This document shows, one piece after another, positions 14,771 through 22,298 of a stretch of 64,000 bases of DNA. A program made the translations under genes and the position numbers. The stretch is taken from assembly GCA_030824275.1 (NCBI GenBank), contig JAVBXY010000035.1, positions 124,001 through 188,000 of the forward strand, in the 5' to 3' direction. How positions within the stretch are numbered: the first letter of the stretch is position 1; every line of letters begins with the position of its first letter. The DNA comes from Rhodocyclaceae bacterium (GTDB lineage: Bacteria; Pseudomonadota; Gammaproteobacteria; Burkholderiales; Rhodocyclaceae). The notes below the pieces were generated by a model that made no database searches, was not told where the DNA came from, and saw only the letters and a list, made by a program, of their open reading frames with translations.

Positions 14771-14855
14771 TGGTGCCGGGGGGGGAAGTCGAATCCCCAC
14801 GCCTTGCGGCGGCGGTGTTTGAGACCGCTACGTCTACCGATTCCGTCACCCCGGC
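14771..14855 (-). tRNA. tRNA-Leu(CAA)
   Basis: 85 bases including an encoded 3' CCA. The acceptor stem pairs GCCGGGG with CCCCGGC; the anticodon stem GCGGT/ACCGC encloses the loop CTCAAAC, giving anticodon CAA; a long class-II variable arm (CGCC..GGCG) and a T loop with GATTCGA type sequence are present. It reads codon UUG. guaC lies directly downstream on the same strand. Confidence 0.95.
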
Positions 14856-14917
14856 CGGGGACGGCGCGCATTATCCGACAAACCACGTCGCCCCACAATG
14901 AAAATCATGTCGCCATT

Positions 14918-14944
14918 AAAAAAGTCGGCGCTGGCGGCACGGCG
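14918..14944 (+). repeat. Dispersed bipartite repeat copy (upstream of kup)
   Basis: A-run, GTCGGCGCTG, spacer GCGGC, ACGGCG; both blocks perfect. It lies between the tRNA-Leu gene and kup, its GTCGGC 39 bases upstream of the kup -10 hexamer. Confidence 0.88.
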
Positions 14945-14962
14945 ACACTATCCCATTCGGCC

Positions 14963-14968
14963 TATAAT
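14963..14968 (+). promoter_or_regulatory. Perfect -10 hexamer six bases before kup
   Basis: TATAAT followed by six bases and then the kup ATG, which would place transcription start at or next to the start codon. There is no recognisable -35 at 17 bases and no ribosome-binding site, so the transcript may be leaderless. Confidence 0.5.
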
Positions 14969-14974
14969 TCGCCG

Positions 14975-16870
14975 ATGCTGCATAGCAACAATACCGCCGA
15001 CCAGCCCCATCCCCGCACCACCGCCATTGCCGTGGCGGCCATGGGCGTGGTCTATGGCGACATCGGCACCAGCCCGCTGTACACCATGAAGGAAGTCTTC
15101 AACGGCCATCACCCGGTGCCGGTGACGCCGGACAACCTGCTGGGCATCCTCTCCTTGGTCTTCTGGGCCATGACCATCACCGTCTCGCTGAAGTACGTGA
15201 TGTTCATCACCCGTGCCGACAACCGGGGTGAAGGCGGCATCATGGCGCTGACCGCGCTGGCCATGCGCACCGAACGCGCCAGCCCGCGCATGCTGTGGCT
15301 GCTCTCTGTGCTGGGCATTTTCGGCGCCGCACTGTTCTACGGCGATGCCGTGATCACCCCGGCCATGTCCGTGCTCTCCGCCGTCGAGGGCCTGGAAGTC
15401 GCCACGCCCATGTTCAAGCCTTACGTGGTGCCCATCACCATCGGCATCCTGGTCGGTATCTTCCTTTTCCAGCCGCGCGGCACGGCCAGCGTCGCCGCCT
15501 TGTTCGGCCCGGTGATGCTGTTCTGGTTCGGCACCCTGGGCGTCCTTGGCGTCTGGAACATTCTCAAGCATCCGGACGTGCTGGTCGCCATCAACCCCTG
15601 GTACGCCCTGCACTTCTTCCAGGAAAACCGGGGCACCGCCTTCCTCGCCCTCGGCGCCGTAGTGCTCGCCATCACCGGCGGCGAAGCACTCTACGCCGAC
15701 ATGGGCCACTTCGGCCGCAAGCCGATCAAGCAAGCCTGGTTGTATTACGTCTTCCCCTGTCTCTACCTGAACTACCTGGGCCAGGGCGCGCTGATCCTCG
15801 TCGACCCGAGCACCGTCACCAACCCGTTCTTCCACATGGCGCCGGACGAGCTGCTCTACCCCATGGTGGCGCTCGCCACCGCCGCCACCGTCATCGCCTC
15901 GCAGGCCGTGATCTCCGGCGCCTTCTCGCTGACCAGCCAGGCCATGCAGCTCGGCTACTGCCCGCGCATCCAGATCCGCTTCACCTCGGAGCGCGAAAAG
16001 GGCCAGATCTACATCCCCAACATCAACTGGCTGCTGCTCATCGCCGTGATCGTGCTGGTACTCGGCTTCCGCTCCTCGTCGAACCTGGCGTCGGCCTACG
16101 GCATCGCCGTGACGCTGACAATGATGATCGACACCATTCTCGCCTTCGTCGTCGTCCGCGCGCTGTGGAACTGGAACTGGCTCCAGGCCGCGCTGTTCCT
16201 GATCGTCTTCATCGTGGTGGACTTCGCCTTCTTCTCCGCCAATCTGGTCAAGGTGCTCGACGGCGGCTGGTTCCCGCTGGTTCTGGGCCTGGGTGTATTC
16301 ACCCTGCTCGCCACCTGGAAGCATGGCCGTGCCCTGCTCTACGAAAGACTTCAGCAGGACTCGATGCCGCTCGATGCATTCCTTTCCAGCCTGAGCTACG
16401 GCGGCCCCCACCGGGTAGACGGCACCGGCATCTTCATGACCACCAAGCCCGACGGCGTGCCACGTGCCATGTTGCACAACCTGCTGCACAACAAGGTGCT
16501 GCACGAACGGGTAATTCTGCTCAACGTCAACATGCGGGACATACCGCACATCGATGATGCCGAACGCATCCAGGTCGAACCCCTGAGCCAGGGCTTCTAT
16601 CGCGTCATCCTCAACTACGGCTTCAAGGACGATCCCAACGTCCCGCTGGAACTGGAGCGCTGCGGCCAGCTCGGCATGGCACCCATCGACATGATGGAAA
16701 CCTCCTTCTTCCTCGGCCGCGAAACCATCGTGCCCAACCGCGTCCCGGCCATGACGCTGTGGCGGCAAGTGTTGTTCATGTGGATGTTCCGCAACGCGGA
16801 CACCGCCACCGCCTATTTCAAGATCCCCACCAACCGGGTGGTGGAGCTCGGCACCCAGATAGAGCTCTGA
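14975..16870 (+). CDS. kup: Low-affinity potassium transporter Kup
   Basis: 631-residue inner-membrane K+/H+ symporter. Start chosen at MLHSNNTADQ (14975), giving a short cytoplasmic tail before the family motif VVYGDIGTSPLYTMKEVF; the frame is open further upstream but that part crosses the tRNA and repeat. About 12 hydrophobic helices fill residues 20-450, followed by a cytoplasmic C-terminal domain. GGEALYADMGHFG and other Kup signatures are present. No SD precedes the start. A full dispersed-repeat copy lies in the promoter region. Likely monocistronic. Confidence 0.95.
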   Translation: MLHSNNTADQPHPRTTAIAVAAMGVVYGDIGTSPLYTMKEVFNGHHPVPVTPDNLLGILSLVFWAMTITVSLKYVMFITRADNRGEGGIMALTALAMRTERASPRMLWLLSVLGIFGAALFYGDAVITPAMSVLSAVEGLEVATPMFKPYVVPITIGILVGIFLFQPRGTASVAALFGPVMLFWFGTLGVLGVWNILKHPDVLVAINPWYALHFFQENRGTAFLALGAVVLAITGGEALYADMGHFGRKPIKQAWLYYVFPCLYLNYLGQGALILVDPSTVTNPFFHMAPDELLYPMVALATAATVIASQAVISGAFSLTSQAMQLGYCPRIQIRFTSEREKGQIYIPNINWLLLIAVIVLVLGFRSSSNLASAYGIAVTLTMMIDTILAFVVVRALWNWNWLQAALFLIVFIVVDFAFFSANLVKVLDGGWFPLVLGLGVFTLLATWKHGRALLYERLQQDSMPLDAFLSSLSYGGPHRVDGTGIFMTTKPDGVPRAMLHNLLHNKVLHERVILLNVNMRDIPHIDDAERIQVEPLSQGFYRVILNYGFKDDPNVPLELERCGQLGMAPIDMMETSFFLGRETIVPNRVPAMTLWRQVLFMWMFRNADTATAYFKIPTNRVVELGTQIEL

Positions 16871-17022
16871 GTCGAACTCTGATAGCCTTGCCATCAGGCC
16901 GGCTAATAAATGCATCATCCTCGGTGATTTGCATTGCGGCCCTAGCCGGTGAACAATCCGGTGGCACGCTTTTGTATTCATTCCAAAATAGATATTCCCA
17001 ACACGAGGAGGAGATGTACCTC

Positions 17023-17493
17023 ATGAACACCACTCGCAGAACCGTACTCAAGAGCACCGCCGGCAGCGGCGTGCTCGCCGGCCTGATCAGCGCCGGCCTG
17101 CTGCACCCGACCCAGGTGCTGGCCGCCGACTGGAACAAGGCCGCCTTCGAGGCCAAGGACATGGCCGGCGCCATGAAGGGCGTCGGTGCCGCCAGCGCCG
17201 CCGACAGCAAGGACATCGTCCTCAAGGCCCCGGACATCGCCGAAAACGGCGCCGTCGTCCCGGTCGAGGTCATCAGCAACATTCCCGGCACCACTGCCCT
17301 GTCCATCTTCGTGGACAAGAATCCCTCGCCCCTCTCTGCCCATTTCGACTTCGCCAACGGCGCCCTGCCGGAAGTCGCCGTGCGTCTCAAGCTCGGCCAG
17401 ACCTCCATGGTCAAGGCCGTCGCCAAGGCCGGCGGCAAGTTCTACACCGTGCAGAAGGAAGTCAAGGTCACCGTCGGCGGTTGCGGCGGCTGA
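17023..17493 (+). CDS. soxY: Sulfur carrier protein SoxY
   Basis: 156-residue periplasmic carrier that holds sulfur intermediates on a C-terminal Cys during thiosulfate oxidation. A Tat-type signal (NTTRRTVLKSTAG, ending near VLAAD) and the diagnostic swinging arm GGCGG at 152-156 are both present. AGGAGG at 17006-17011 lies 11 bases before this ATG; an in-frame ATG at 17014 is only 2 bases from it, so I prefer 17023. First gene of soxY-soxZ-soxA-soxX. The 152 bases after kup show no clear terminator and hold the promoter. Confidence 0.96.
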   Translation: MNTTRRTVLKSTAGSGVLAGLISAGLLHPTQVLAADWNKAAFEAKDMAGAMKGVGAASAADSKDIVLKAPDIAENGAVVPVEVISNIPGTTALSIFVDKNPSPLSAHFDFANGALPEVAVRLKLGQTSMVKAVAKAGGKFYTVQKEVKVTVGGCGG

Positions 17494-17521
17494 TCCAACG
17501 AGAACAGAAAAGGAAAACACC

Positions 17522-17833
17522 ATGGCAGATCCAATGAAGATTCGCGCCCAGTTGAAGGGTGATGTTGCTGAAATTCGCGTCCTGATGGGCCACGCGATGG
17601 AAACCGGCCAGCGCAAGGACGCCGCCGGTGCCGTCATTCCCGCCCACTTCATTCAAAGCGTGACCATCGACGTCGCCGGCAAGCGCGTCATCGACGGTCA
17701 GATCGGCACCTCGGTCTCGCGCAATCCCGTGTTCGGCTTCAAGGTCAAAGGCGTCAAGGCCGGCGACAAGGTCGTCGTGAACTGGGTCGACAACAAGGGT
17801 GACAAGCGCACCGACGAAGTGGCCGTTGCCTGA
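17522..17833 (+). CDS. soxZ: Sulfur carrier complex subunit SoxZ
   Basis: 103-residue partner of SoxY. It has no signal peptide of its own and is exported with SoxY through the Tat system. The beta-sandwich segments MKIRAQLKGDVAEIRVLMGH, PAHFIQSVTI and VVVNWVDNKGD are typical of SoxZ. RBS AAAAGGAAA precedes the start. It sits 28 bases after soxY and 68 bases before soxA, in an operon. Confidence 0.96.
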   Translation: MADPMKIRAQLKGDVAEIRVLMGHAMETGQRKDAAGAVIPAHFIQSVTIDVAGKRVIDGQIGTSVSRNPVFGFKVKGVKAGDKVVVNWVDNKGDKRTDEVAVA

Positions 17834-17901
17834 TACCAGACTGTAAAAAATAGCCCAGAGCCGGCGCCAAGACCGGTGGGACAACCCTGGAGGAGAGACT
17901 C

Positions 17902-18711
17902 ATGAACCATCGCATTGCCATTGCGGCCGTCCTGGCCGTTACCTGGACAGGCGCCGCCCTGGCCCAGTCGAAAGACCCCACCATCGCCGGCATCGAGAAG
18001 TACCGCGAGATGCTGGGCGACGACAATCCTGCCGATCTGTATGAAATGCGCGGCGAAGCCCTGTGGAAAAAGGCCGCCGGCCCCAACAAGGTCTCGCTCG
18101 AAAAGTGCGACCTCGGCCTTGGCGCTGGCGTTGTCAAAGGCGCCTATGCCCAGACTCCGCGCTACTTTGCCGATGCCGACCGCGTGATGGATATCGAATC
18201 GCGCATCGCCTGGTGCATGACCACCATTCAAGGCTACAGCGAAGCCGACGTCCGCAAGCGTCCTTTCGGCAGCGCCGACAAGCCCTCGGAAATGGAGGAT
18301 CTGGTCACCTATGTAGTCACTGCGTCGAAGGGCTACAAGATCGCCCCGCCGAACAGCCATCCCAAGGAAAAGGCCGCCTTTGAACTCGGTCAGGCGATCT
18401 TCCATGTGCGCGCCGGCCCCTACGACTTTTCCTGCGCCACCTGTCATGGCCAGGATGGCAAGCGCATCCGCCTTCAGGAACTGCCCAACCTGACCAAGGC
18501 AGCGGACAACCAGCGCTCCTACATCGGCTGGCCGGCTTACCGCGTCTCCACCAGCCGCGTACATAGCATGCAGTGGCGGATCAACGACTGCTTCCGCCAG
18601 CAGCGCGTACCGGAGCCCAAGTACATGTCCGAATCCGTCAATTCCCTGATCACCTATATGGCGGTCATGGCCACCGGGGCCGAATACAAGGGCCCGGCCC
18701 TCAAGCGCTGA
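17902..18711 (+). CDS. soxA: L-cysteine S-thiosulfotransferase subunit SoxA
   Basis: 269-residue periplasmic c-type cytochrome; with SoxX it attaches thiosulfate to the SoxY cysteine. Signal peptide about 1-21. The second cytochrome domain carries haem motif C178-A-T-C-H182 and the active-site Cys230 (NDCFRQQR) that is persulfurated in characterised SoxA. The first domain has no CxxCH, only single cysteines (EKCDLG and AWCMTT) that probably form a disulfide, so this is the mono-haem type. SD GGAGGAGAG precedes the start. Confidence 0.95.
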   Translation: MNHRIAIAAVLAVTWTGAALAQSKDPTIAGIEKYREMLGDDNPADLYEMRGEALWKKAAGPNKVSLEKCDLGLGAGVVKGAYAQTPRYFADADRVMDIESRIAWCMTTIQGYSEADVRKRPFGSADKPSEMEDLVTYVVTASKGYKIAPPNSHPKEKAAFELGQAIFHVRAGPYDFSCATCHGQDGKRIRLQELPNLTKAADNQRSYIGWPAYRVSTSRVHSMQWRINDCFRQQRVPEPKYMSESVNSLITYMAVMATGAEYKGPALKR

Positions 18712-18725
18712 AAGGGAGAATGCAC

Positions 18726-19355
18726 ATGAAAAACACCATCAAACTCGCCCTCCCCTTTGCCGCCGTTGCCGCCGTTTTCGTTGCCGGTTGCGCCAGCCAG
18801 CCTCAGGGGCCCGCCGACAAGGTCACGATGGCACTTGAAGCCATGAAACGCGACTTCCAGGCCAAAGGCATCGCCGGTATGGATCGGCTGAACACCGACA
18901 AATTGCAGGAAGTCTGCAACCAGACCAAGAACCGCCCGAACCCCGACCTCGCCGAGAAACTTGAAGCCGAGCAGTTGGCCGCCATCAAGTACCCGGCCGA
19001 TGGCAAATTCATGGGCGACTGGAAGGCCGGTGAAAAACATGCCCAGAGCGGTAGCGGCATGACCTGGAGCGACAAGGGTGACAAGCCCGCAGGTGGCAAC
19101 TGCTACAACTGCCACCGTCTCTCGCCCAAGGAGCTGTCCTACGGCACCATCGGCCCCAGCCTGCTGGGCTACGGCAAGTTGCATGGCAACGGGATGGCGG
19201 CGCAGAAAGCCACCTACTCGCAGATCTACAACTCCAAGGCCTTCAGTGCCTGCTCGGCGATGCCGCGCTTCGGCCATGCCGGCGTCTTCACCGAGAAGCA
19301 GATCAAGGATCTTGTGGCCCTGTTGCTCGATCCCGAGTCACCGGTCAACAAGTAA
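18726..19355 (+). CDS. soxX: SoxX cytochrome c, lipoprotein type
   Basis: 209-residue mono-haem cytochrome partner of SoxA. An N-terminal lipobox (VFVAGC, Cys22) predicts lipid anchoring, then an extra helical region of about 90 residues precedes the cytochrome domain with haem motif C126-Y-N-C-H130 and a probable Met ligand in ACSAMPRFG. That extension matches the longer SoxX forms. The start at 18726 is 7 bases after GGGAG; an in-frame ATG at 18720 is too close to it. Lies 14 bases after soxA and is followed by a terminator. Confidence 0.94.
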   Translation: MKNTIKLALPFAAVAAVFVAGCASQPQGPADKVTMALEAMKRDFQAKGIAGMDRLNTDKLQEVCNQTKNRPNPDLAEKLEAEQLAAIKYPADGKFMGDWKAGEKHAQSGSGMTWSDKGDKPAGGNCYNCHRLSPKELSYGTIGPSLLGYGKLHGNGMAAQKATYSQIYNSKAFSACSAMPRFGHAGVFTEKQIKDLVALLLDPESPVNK

Positions 19356-19383
19356 TCCATAGCAAACCCTAGTACGCCATTTG

Positions 19384-19421
19384 CGGGTCTGGCCGAGCAT
19401 AGCCCGGACCAGACCCGTTTT
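19384..19421 (+). terminator. Terminator between soxX and soxB
   Basis: CGGGTCTGG (19384-19392) pairs with CCAGACCCG (19409-19417), with further CCG/CGG pairing inside and TTTT at 19418-19421. It separates soxYZAX from soxB, so soxB may depend on read-through or its own promoter. Confidence 0.8.
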
Positions 19422-19453
19422 CATTTGGCACCCTCCCCGCATTTGGAGTCCCC

Positions 19454-21172
19454 ATGTCCTCGATGAACCGCCGCGAATTCCTGCAACTGCTGGCTGCCGC
19501 CTCGGCCGCCGGTATCGCCCTCGATTCCCGCTCCCTGCTCGCCGCCGAAAAGACCGACGCGCTCTACGATCTGCCGAAATTCGGCAACGTGCATTTCCTG
19601 CACATGACCGACGTCCATGCGCAGTTGATGCCCATCCATTTCCGCGAGCCCAGCGTCAACCTCGGCATCGGCGGCGCCCTCGGCAAGGCCCCGCACCTGG
19701 TCGGCGAACATCTGCTCAAGGCATTCAAGATCAAGCCCGGCAGCCGTGAAGCCCATGCCTTCAGCTACCTCGATTTCAGCGCCGCCGCCAAGACCTATGG
19801 CAAGGTCGGCGGCTTCGCCCACCTCGCCACCCTCGTCAAGCGCGTGCGTGGCAACCGCCCCAACGCCCTGCTGCTCGACGGTGGTGACACCTGGCAAGGC
19901 TCCTATACCGCTCTGGAAACCAAGGGCCAGGACATGGTCGACGCCTGCAAACTGCTCGGCGTGGACATCATGGCTGGCCACTGGGAATTCACCCTCGGCG
20001 ACAAGCGCGTCATGGAAATCGTCGAAAAAGACTTCAAAGGCAAAATCGATTTCGTCGCCCAGAACATCAAGACCACCGACTTCGGCGACCCGGTTTTCGC
20101 GCCCTACTCGATGCGTGAAATGAATGGCGTGAAAGTCGCCGTCATCGGCCAGGCCTTCCCCTACACGCCGATTGCCAACCCGCGCTGGATGGTCCCCGAC
20201 TGGACCTTCGGCATCCAGGACGACAACATGCAGAAGGTCGTCGACGAAGCGCGCGGCAAGGGCGCGCAAGTCGTCGTCGTGCTGTCCCATAACGGCATGG
20301 ACGTGGACCTCAAGATGGCCAGCCGTGTCACCGGCATCGACGCCATCCTCGGCGGCCACACCCACGACGGCGTCCCCGCGCCCGTCGTCATCAAGAATGC
20401 CAAGGGCCAGACCCTGGTCACCAATGCCGGCTCCAACGGCAAGTTCCTCGGCGTCCTCGACTTCGACGTCAAGGCCGGCAAGATCAGCGACTTCCGCTAC
20501 AAGCTGCTGCCCGTCTTCTCCAACCTGCTGCCCGCTGATGTCGAAATGGCCGCACTGATCGAAAAAGTGCGCGCTCCCTACAAGGCCAAGCTCGACGAAA
20601 AACTCGCCGTCAGCGAAGGCCTGCTCTATCGTCGTGGCAACTTCAACGGCAGTTGGGACCAGCTCATCCTCGACGCCATGATGGACGTGCGCGGTGCCGA
20701 AATCGGCTTCTCCCCCGGCTTCCGCTGGGGCACCACCATCCTCCCCGGCCAGGCCATCACCTTCGAGCACCTGATGGACCAGACCGCCATCACCTACCCG
20801 CAATGCACGCTCAGCGACATGACTGGCGAGCAGATCAAGACCATCCTCGAAGACGTCGGCGACAACCTCTTCAACGCCGACCCCTACTACCAGCAGGGCG
20901 GCGACATGGTCCGCGTCGGCGGGCTCAGCTACACCTGCGATCCCAACGCCAAGATGGGCAATCGCATCCAGAACCTGCGCCTCAAGGACAAACCGCTGGC
21001 CGCCGACAAGGTGTACAAAGTCGCCGGCTGGGCCCCCGTCGGCCAAGGCGCGCAAGGCCCCGCAATCTGGGACGTGGTCGGCCAGTGGCTGCGCGACAAG
21101 AAGGTCGTCACCCCGCGCCAGGTGAACATGCCGGCACTGGTGGGCATGAAGGGGAATCCGGGCATCGCCTGA
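19454..21172 (+). CDS. soxB: S-sulfosulfanyl-L-cysteine sulfohydrolase SoxB
   Basis: 572-residue periplasmic di-manganese hydrolase that releases sulfate from SoxY-bound thiosulfate. The N-terminus NRREFLQLLAAASAAG is a Tat-type signal ending near LLAAE. Metal and active-site segments of the 5'-nucleotidase fold are present: MTDVHAQL, LDGGDTWQGS, AGHWEFTLG, LSHNGMDVD and LGGHTHDG. Standard length. The stop codon (21170-21172) is followed after one base by a dispersed-repeat copy. No soxC or soxD follows. Confidence 0.97.
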   Translation: MSSMNRREFLQLLAAASAAGIALDSRSLLAAEKTDALYDLPKFGNVHFLHMTDVHAQLMPIHFREPSVNLGIGGALGKAPHLVGEHLLKAFKIKPGSREAHAFSYLDFSAAAKTYGKVGGFAHLATLVKRVRGNRPNALLLDGGDTWQGSYTALETKGQDMVDACKLLGVDIMAGHWEFTLGDKRVMEIVEKDFKGKIDFVAQNIKTTDFGDPVFAPYSMREMNGVKVAVIGQAFPYTPIANPRWMVPDWTFGIQDDNMQKVVDEARGKGAQVVVVLSHNGMDVDLKMASRVTGIDAILGGHTHDGVPAPVVIKNAKGQTLVTNAGSNGKFLGVLDFDVKAGKISDFRYKLLPVFSNLLPADVEMAALIEKVRAPYKAKLDEKLAVSEGLLYRRGNFNGSWDQLILDAMMDVRGAEIGFSPGFRWGTTILPGQAITFEHLMDQTAITYPQCTLSDMTGEQIKTILEDVGDNLFNADPYYQQGGDMVRVGGLSYTCDPNAKMGNRIQNLRLKDKPLAADKVYKVAGWAPVGQGAQGPAIWDVVGQWLRDKKVVTPRQVNMPALVGMKGNPGIA

Positions 21173-21173
21173 G

Positions 21174-21198
21174 AAAAGTCGGCGCTGGCGGGACGGCG
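21174..21198 (+). repeat. Dispersed bipartite repeat copy (after soxB)
   Basis: AAAA, GTCGGCGCTG, spacer GCGGG, ACGGCG; both blocks perfect. It begins two bases after the soxB stop, its GTCGGC 40 bases upstream of a TAAGAT hexamer before the next gene. Confidence 0.88.
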
Positions 21199-21231
21199 GT
21201 CGCACTCATGGCTGGGGTAAGATTCCCCGCC

Positions 21232-21726
21232 ATGGGCATCGCCGACCTTATCAAGCTATTGGCAGAGCAGCAGATCGACTACGTTCTGGTAGGCGGTCTC
21301 GCCGTCGCCCTGCATGGCTACCCTCGCCTCACGATGGATGTCGACATCGTTCTGGCGATGGAACCAGGTAACCTGCAACGCTTCATCGACAGCGTCAGGA
21401 AGGCCGGGCTGCAACCGACGATCCCTGTCACCCTTGACGATCTGGCCCGCCCCGAGCTGATCGACCAATGGCACCGTGAAAAAGGCATGCTCGCCTTCAG
21501 TTTGCGCAGCCCCGAGGCACAAGCCACGGTGCTGGACGTATTGGTGCGCCCCGTCGTGTCCTACGCCGATCTACGCCGGGATGCGCTAATGGCGGACTTC
21601 GGCCCCAACAGGATTCCCATCGCCTCCATCGAGCATCTGATCACCTTGAAATCCGGTACTGGCCGTAGCAAGGATGTACTCGACATCGAGGAGCTACGCA
21701 AACTCCAGAAGAATGGGCACACATGA
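21232..21726 (+). CDS. Nucleotidyltransferase-fold protein (AbiEii/MNT-like)
   Basis: 164-residue protein of the nucleotidyltransferase superfamily. The N-terminal LVGGLAVALHGYPRLTMDVDI has the glycine turn and the D-x-D metal pair; the C-terminal half has the ASIEHLITLKSG and SKDVLDIEEL segments common in AbiEii-like proteins. Relatives include toxins that modify tRNA or other proteins, and resistance enzymes; the substrate is unknown here. Start at 21232 (MGIADLIK); an alternative ATG lies at 21208. It overlaps a 55-residue frame by 4 bases, and the pair lies between two same-direction repeat copies. Confidence 0.8.
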   Translation: MGIADLIKLLAEQQIDYVLVGGLAVALHGYPRLTMDVDIVLAMEPGNLQRFIDSVRKAGLQPTIPVTLDDLARPELIDQWHREKGMLAFSLRSPEAQATVLDVLVRPVVSYADLRRDALMADFGPNRIPIASIEHLITLKSGTGRSKDVLDIEELRKLQKNGHT

Positions 21727-21890
21727 CCGGCGAGCAGAACCTGCGCCTGATCCGCGAGATCGAAGCCAATCGGGATTTCCTGCTATCGGTCTATCGCCAG
21801 AACCCGGCCCTGCTGGCAAAGGCAGAGCCACGCATCCAGCAATTGATGAAGCCGCTGGCGCAACCAGTTTCTCCAAAAAGTCGGCGCTGA
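21723..21890 (+). CDS. 55-residue protein coupled to nucleotidyltransferase
   Basis: Short helical, charged protein starting MTGEQNLRLIREIEANRDFL, overlapping the preceding stop by ATGA, so probably translated by coupling. No known domain; it is too short for a HEPN partner. Its last codons (PKSRR and the TGA) are supplied by the left block of a dispersed repeat copy, so the original C-terminus may have been replaced. It may be the cognate partner of the nucleotidyltransferase. Confidence 0.55.
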   Translation: MTGEQNLRLIREIEANRDFLLSVYRQNPALLAKAEPRIQQLMKPLAQPVSPKSRR

Positions 21891-21900
21891 CGGGACGGCA
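21875..21900 (+). repeat. Dispersed bipartite repeat copy (end of 55-residue gene)
   Basis: AAAAA, GTCGGCGCTG, spacer ACGGG, ACGGCA; one mismatch in the right block. Supplies the stop codon (TGA inside GCTGAC) of the small gene. Confidence 0.85.
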
Positions 21901-21914
21901 AACCGTGTCGAAAA

Positions 21915-22298
21915 TCAGCGCTTGACGCTGTGCTGGCGTAGCCAGGCGGCAAACGTCGCCTCATCCAGCTCGCCAGCGGCGACAGCGAGCATGGTTGCGA
22001 CACAATCCAAGTCGTCAGCCACCAGCTCATTGCCGTTCAGCGCCAAAAACAATTCCGCAAAGACGAAAGCGGTACGCATGTTGCCGTCGCTGAAAGGATG
22101 GTTGCGCGCAATGCCGAAACCATAGGCAGCGGCGCAGTCAGCGACATCCAGCGAGCCGTAGGCCAGCAGGTTTTTCGGACGGGCCAGCGCGGAGGCCAGC
22201 AAGCCGGCATCGCGCACGCCGGCCGAGCCACCGTGTTCCGCCAATTGGGCTTCATGCACGGCCCAGACGACGGACTCATCGATCCAGACGAAGCTCAC
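21915..22298 (-). CDS. Death-on-curing (Doc/Fic-fold) toxin
   Basis: 127-residue Fic-fold protein of the Doc branch. The catalytic loop reads NHPFSDGNMRTAFVF, matching H-x-F-x-D-G/A-N-x-R-T; Doc kinases phosphorylate EF-Tu and so stop translation. The N-terminal FVWIDESVVWAVHEAQLAEHGG and the GVRDAGLLASALARP segment are typical of Doc. It follows, with a 4-base overlap, a gene for an AbrB-fold protein that is its likely antitoxin. Here the loop has Gly where P1 Doc has Ala, as in Fic proteins. Confidence 0.9.
   Translation of the reverse strand: MSFVWIDESVVWAVHEAQLAEHGGSAGVRDAGLLASALARPKNLLAYGSLDVADCAAAYGFGIARNHPFSDGNMRTAFVFAELFLALNGNELVADDLDCVATMLAVAAGELDEATFAAWLRQHSVKR

Noticed and set aside
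14721..14849. Longer N-terminus for guaC
   Set aside because: The extension is translated from the tRNA-Leu gene and the space after it; the family start MRIEED is at 14720.
14918..14944. Repeat unit as a two-tier G-quadruplex
   Set aside because: Some copies have four GG runs, but the copies at 21875, 29315 and 55320 lose one, so the quadruplex is not what is conserved.
16962..16977. Sigma-54 promoter upstream of soxY
   Set aside because: TGGCACG is present, but the -12 element reads TTGT and is one base too close, so it fails the strict spacing.
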